Shown here: positions 40,725-40,727 of the stretch, piece after piece
Layout of the letters: each line of letters opens with the position of its first letter
Numbering within the stretch: the stretch's first letter is position 1
Origin: Draconibacterium sp.
GTDB lineage: Bacteria > Bacteroidota > Bacteroidia > Bacteroidales > Prolixibacteraceae
Direction of reading: 5' to 3'
Assembly (NCBI GenBank): GCA_011620585.1
Contig: WOYV01000013.1
Coordinates: forward strand, 1 to 40,727
Length of the DNA stretch: 40,727 nt
Program-made: the position numbers and the translations under genes
Notes under the pieces: model-generated
What the model was told of the DNA's origin: nothing
Database searches by the model: none
What the model saw: only the letters and a program-made list of their open reading frames with translations

Positions 40725-40727
40725 CCT

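Noticed and set aside
1-40727. CRISPR array, transposase, integrase, phage or toxin-antitoxin genes
   Set aside because: None found on either strand; all major frames are accounted for by ordinary chromosomal genes, and no regularly spaced repeats occur.

Overview
The window is a chromosomal segment of a Bacteroidota bacterium. The signs are a SusC/SusD pair with a membrane-bound sensor-regulator, a GSCFA protein, an S46 dipeptidyl-peptidase, a GH133-type debranching enzyme, and repeated matches to the Bacteroidota promoter TTTG-N19-TAnnTTTG with few strong Shine-Dalgarno sites. Moderate GC and gene content suggest Marinilabiliales/Prolixibacteraceae; this placement is inference only. All genes look intact. 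I see no insertion sequence, phage, CRISPR array or rRNA.

Layout. (1) 82-8328, minus strand: a polysaccharide-utilisation module, a one-component LuxR-type sensor-regulator, then SusC and SusD; partner enzymes would lie beyond the left edge. (2) 8329-9071: a long non-coding stretch with GC-rich hairpins, a 22-bp perfect palindrome and a plus-strand terminator with no gene before it. (3) 9072-19588, plus strand: a cytoplasmic glycogen/alpha-glucan cluster: branching enzyme, GSCFA protein, GH133 debranching enzyme, GT4 synthase-like glycosyltransferase, a GH57 amylase-like protein that appears to have lost its catalytic Asp, and an alpha-glucan phosphorylase, closed by a strong terminator. (4) 19740-21980: XRE-cupin regulator plus acyl-CoA synthetase. 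(5) 22264-23728: pyrH and frr. (6) 23737-27057: flippase and DUF3267 protein divergent from a GT4 glycosyltransferase. (7) 27113-29091: rnhB, then convergent rnhA-psd. (8) 29205-33186, minus strand: S46 peptidase (DPP7-like), creatininase-family protein, outer-membrane barrel protein. (9) 33406-35495: DbpA-like DEAD-box helicase, convergent with a TfoX-like protein whose C-terminal codons lie inside the helicase terminator. (10) 35819-37617: LytS/LytTR-type two-component pair. (11) 37709-38686, minus strand: 2-Cys peroxiredoxin and OsmC. (12) 38999-40516: Tat-exported Gfo/Idh/MocA oxidoreductase. (13) A CAU-anticodon tRNA at the right edge.

How the genes fit together. The glycogen cluster covers chain elongation (GT4), branching, debranching and phosphorolysis, giving storage and mobilisation of an alpha-1,4/1,6-glucan; no ADP-glucose pyrophosphorylase is present here. 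The GSCFA protein and the GH57 homologue are the two members without a clear role and are the best candidates for undescribed biology. The regulator-SusC-SusD module probably senses and imports an extracellular glycan. I did not find a clearly new defence or mobile system.
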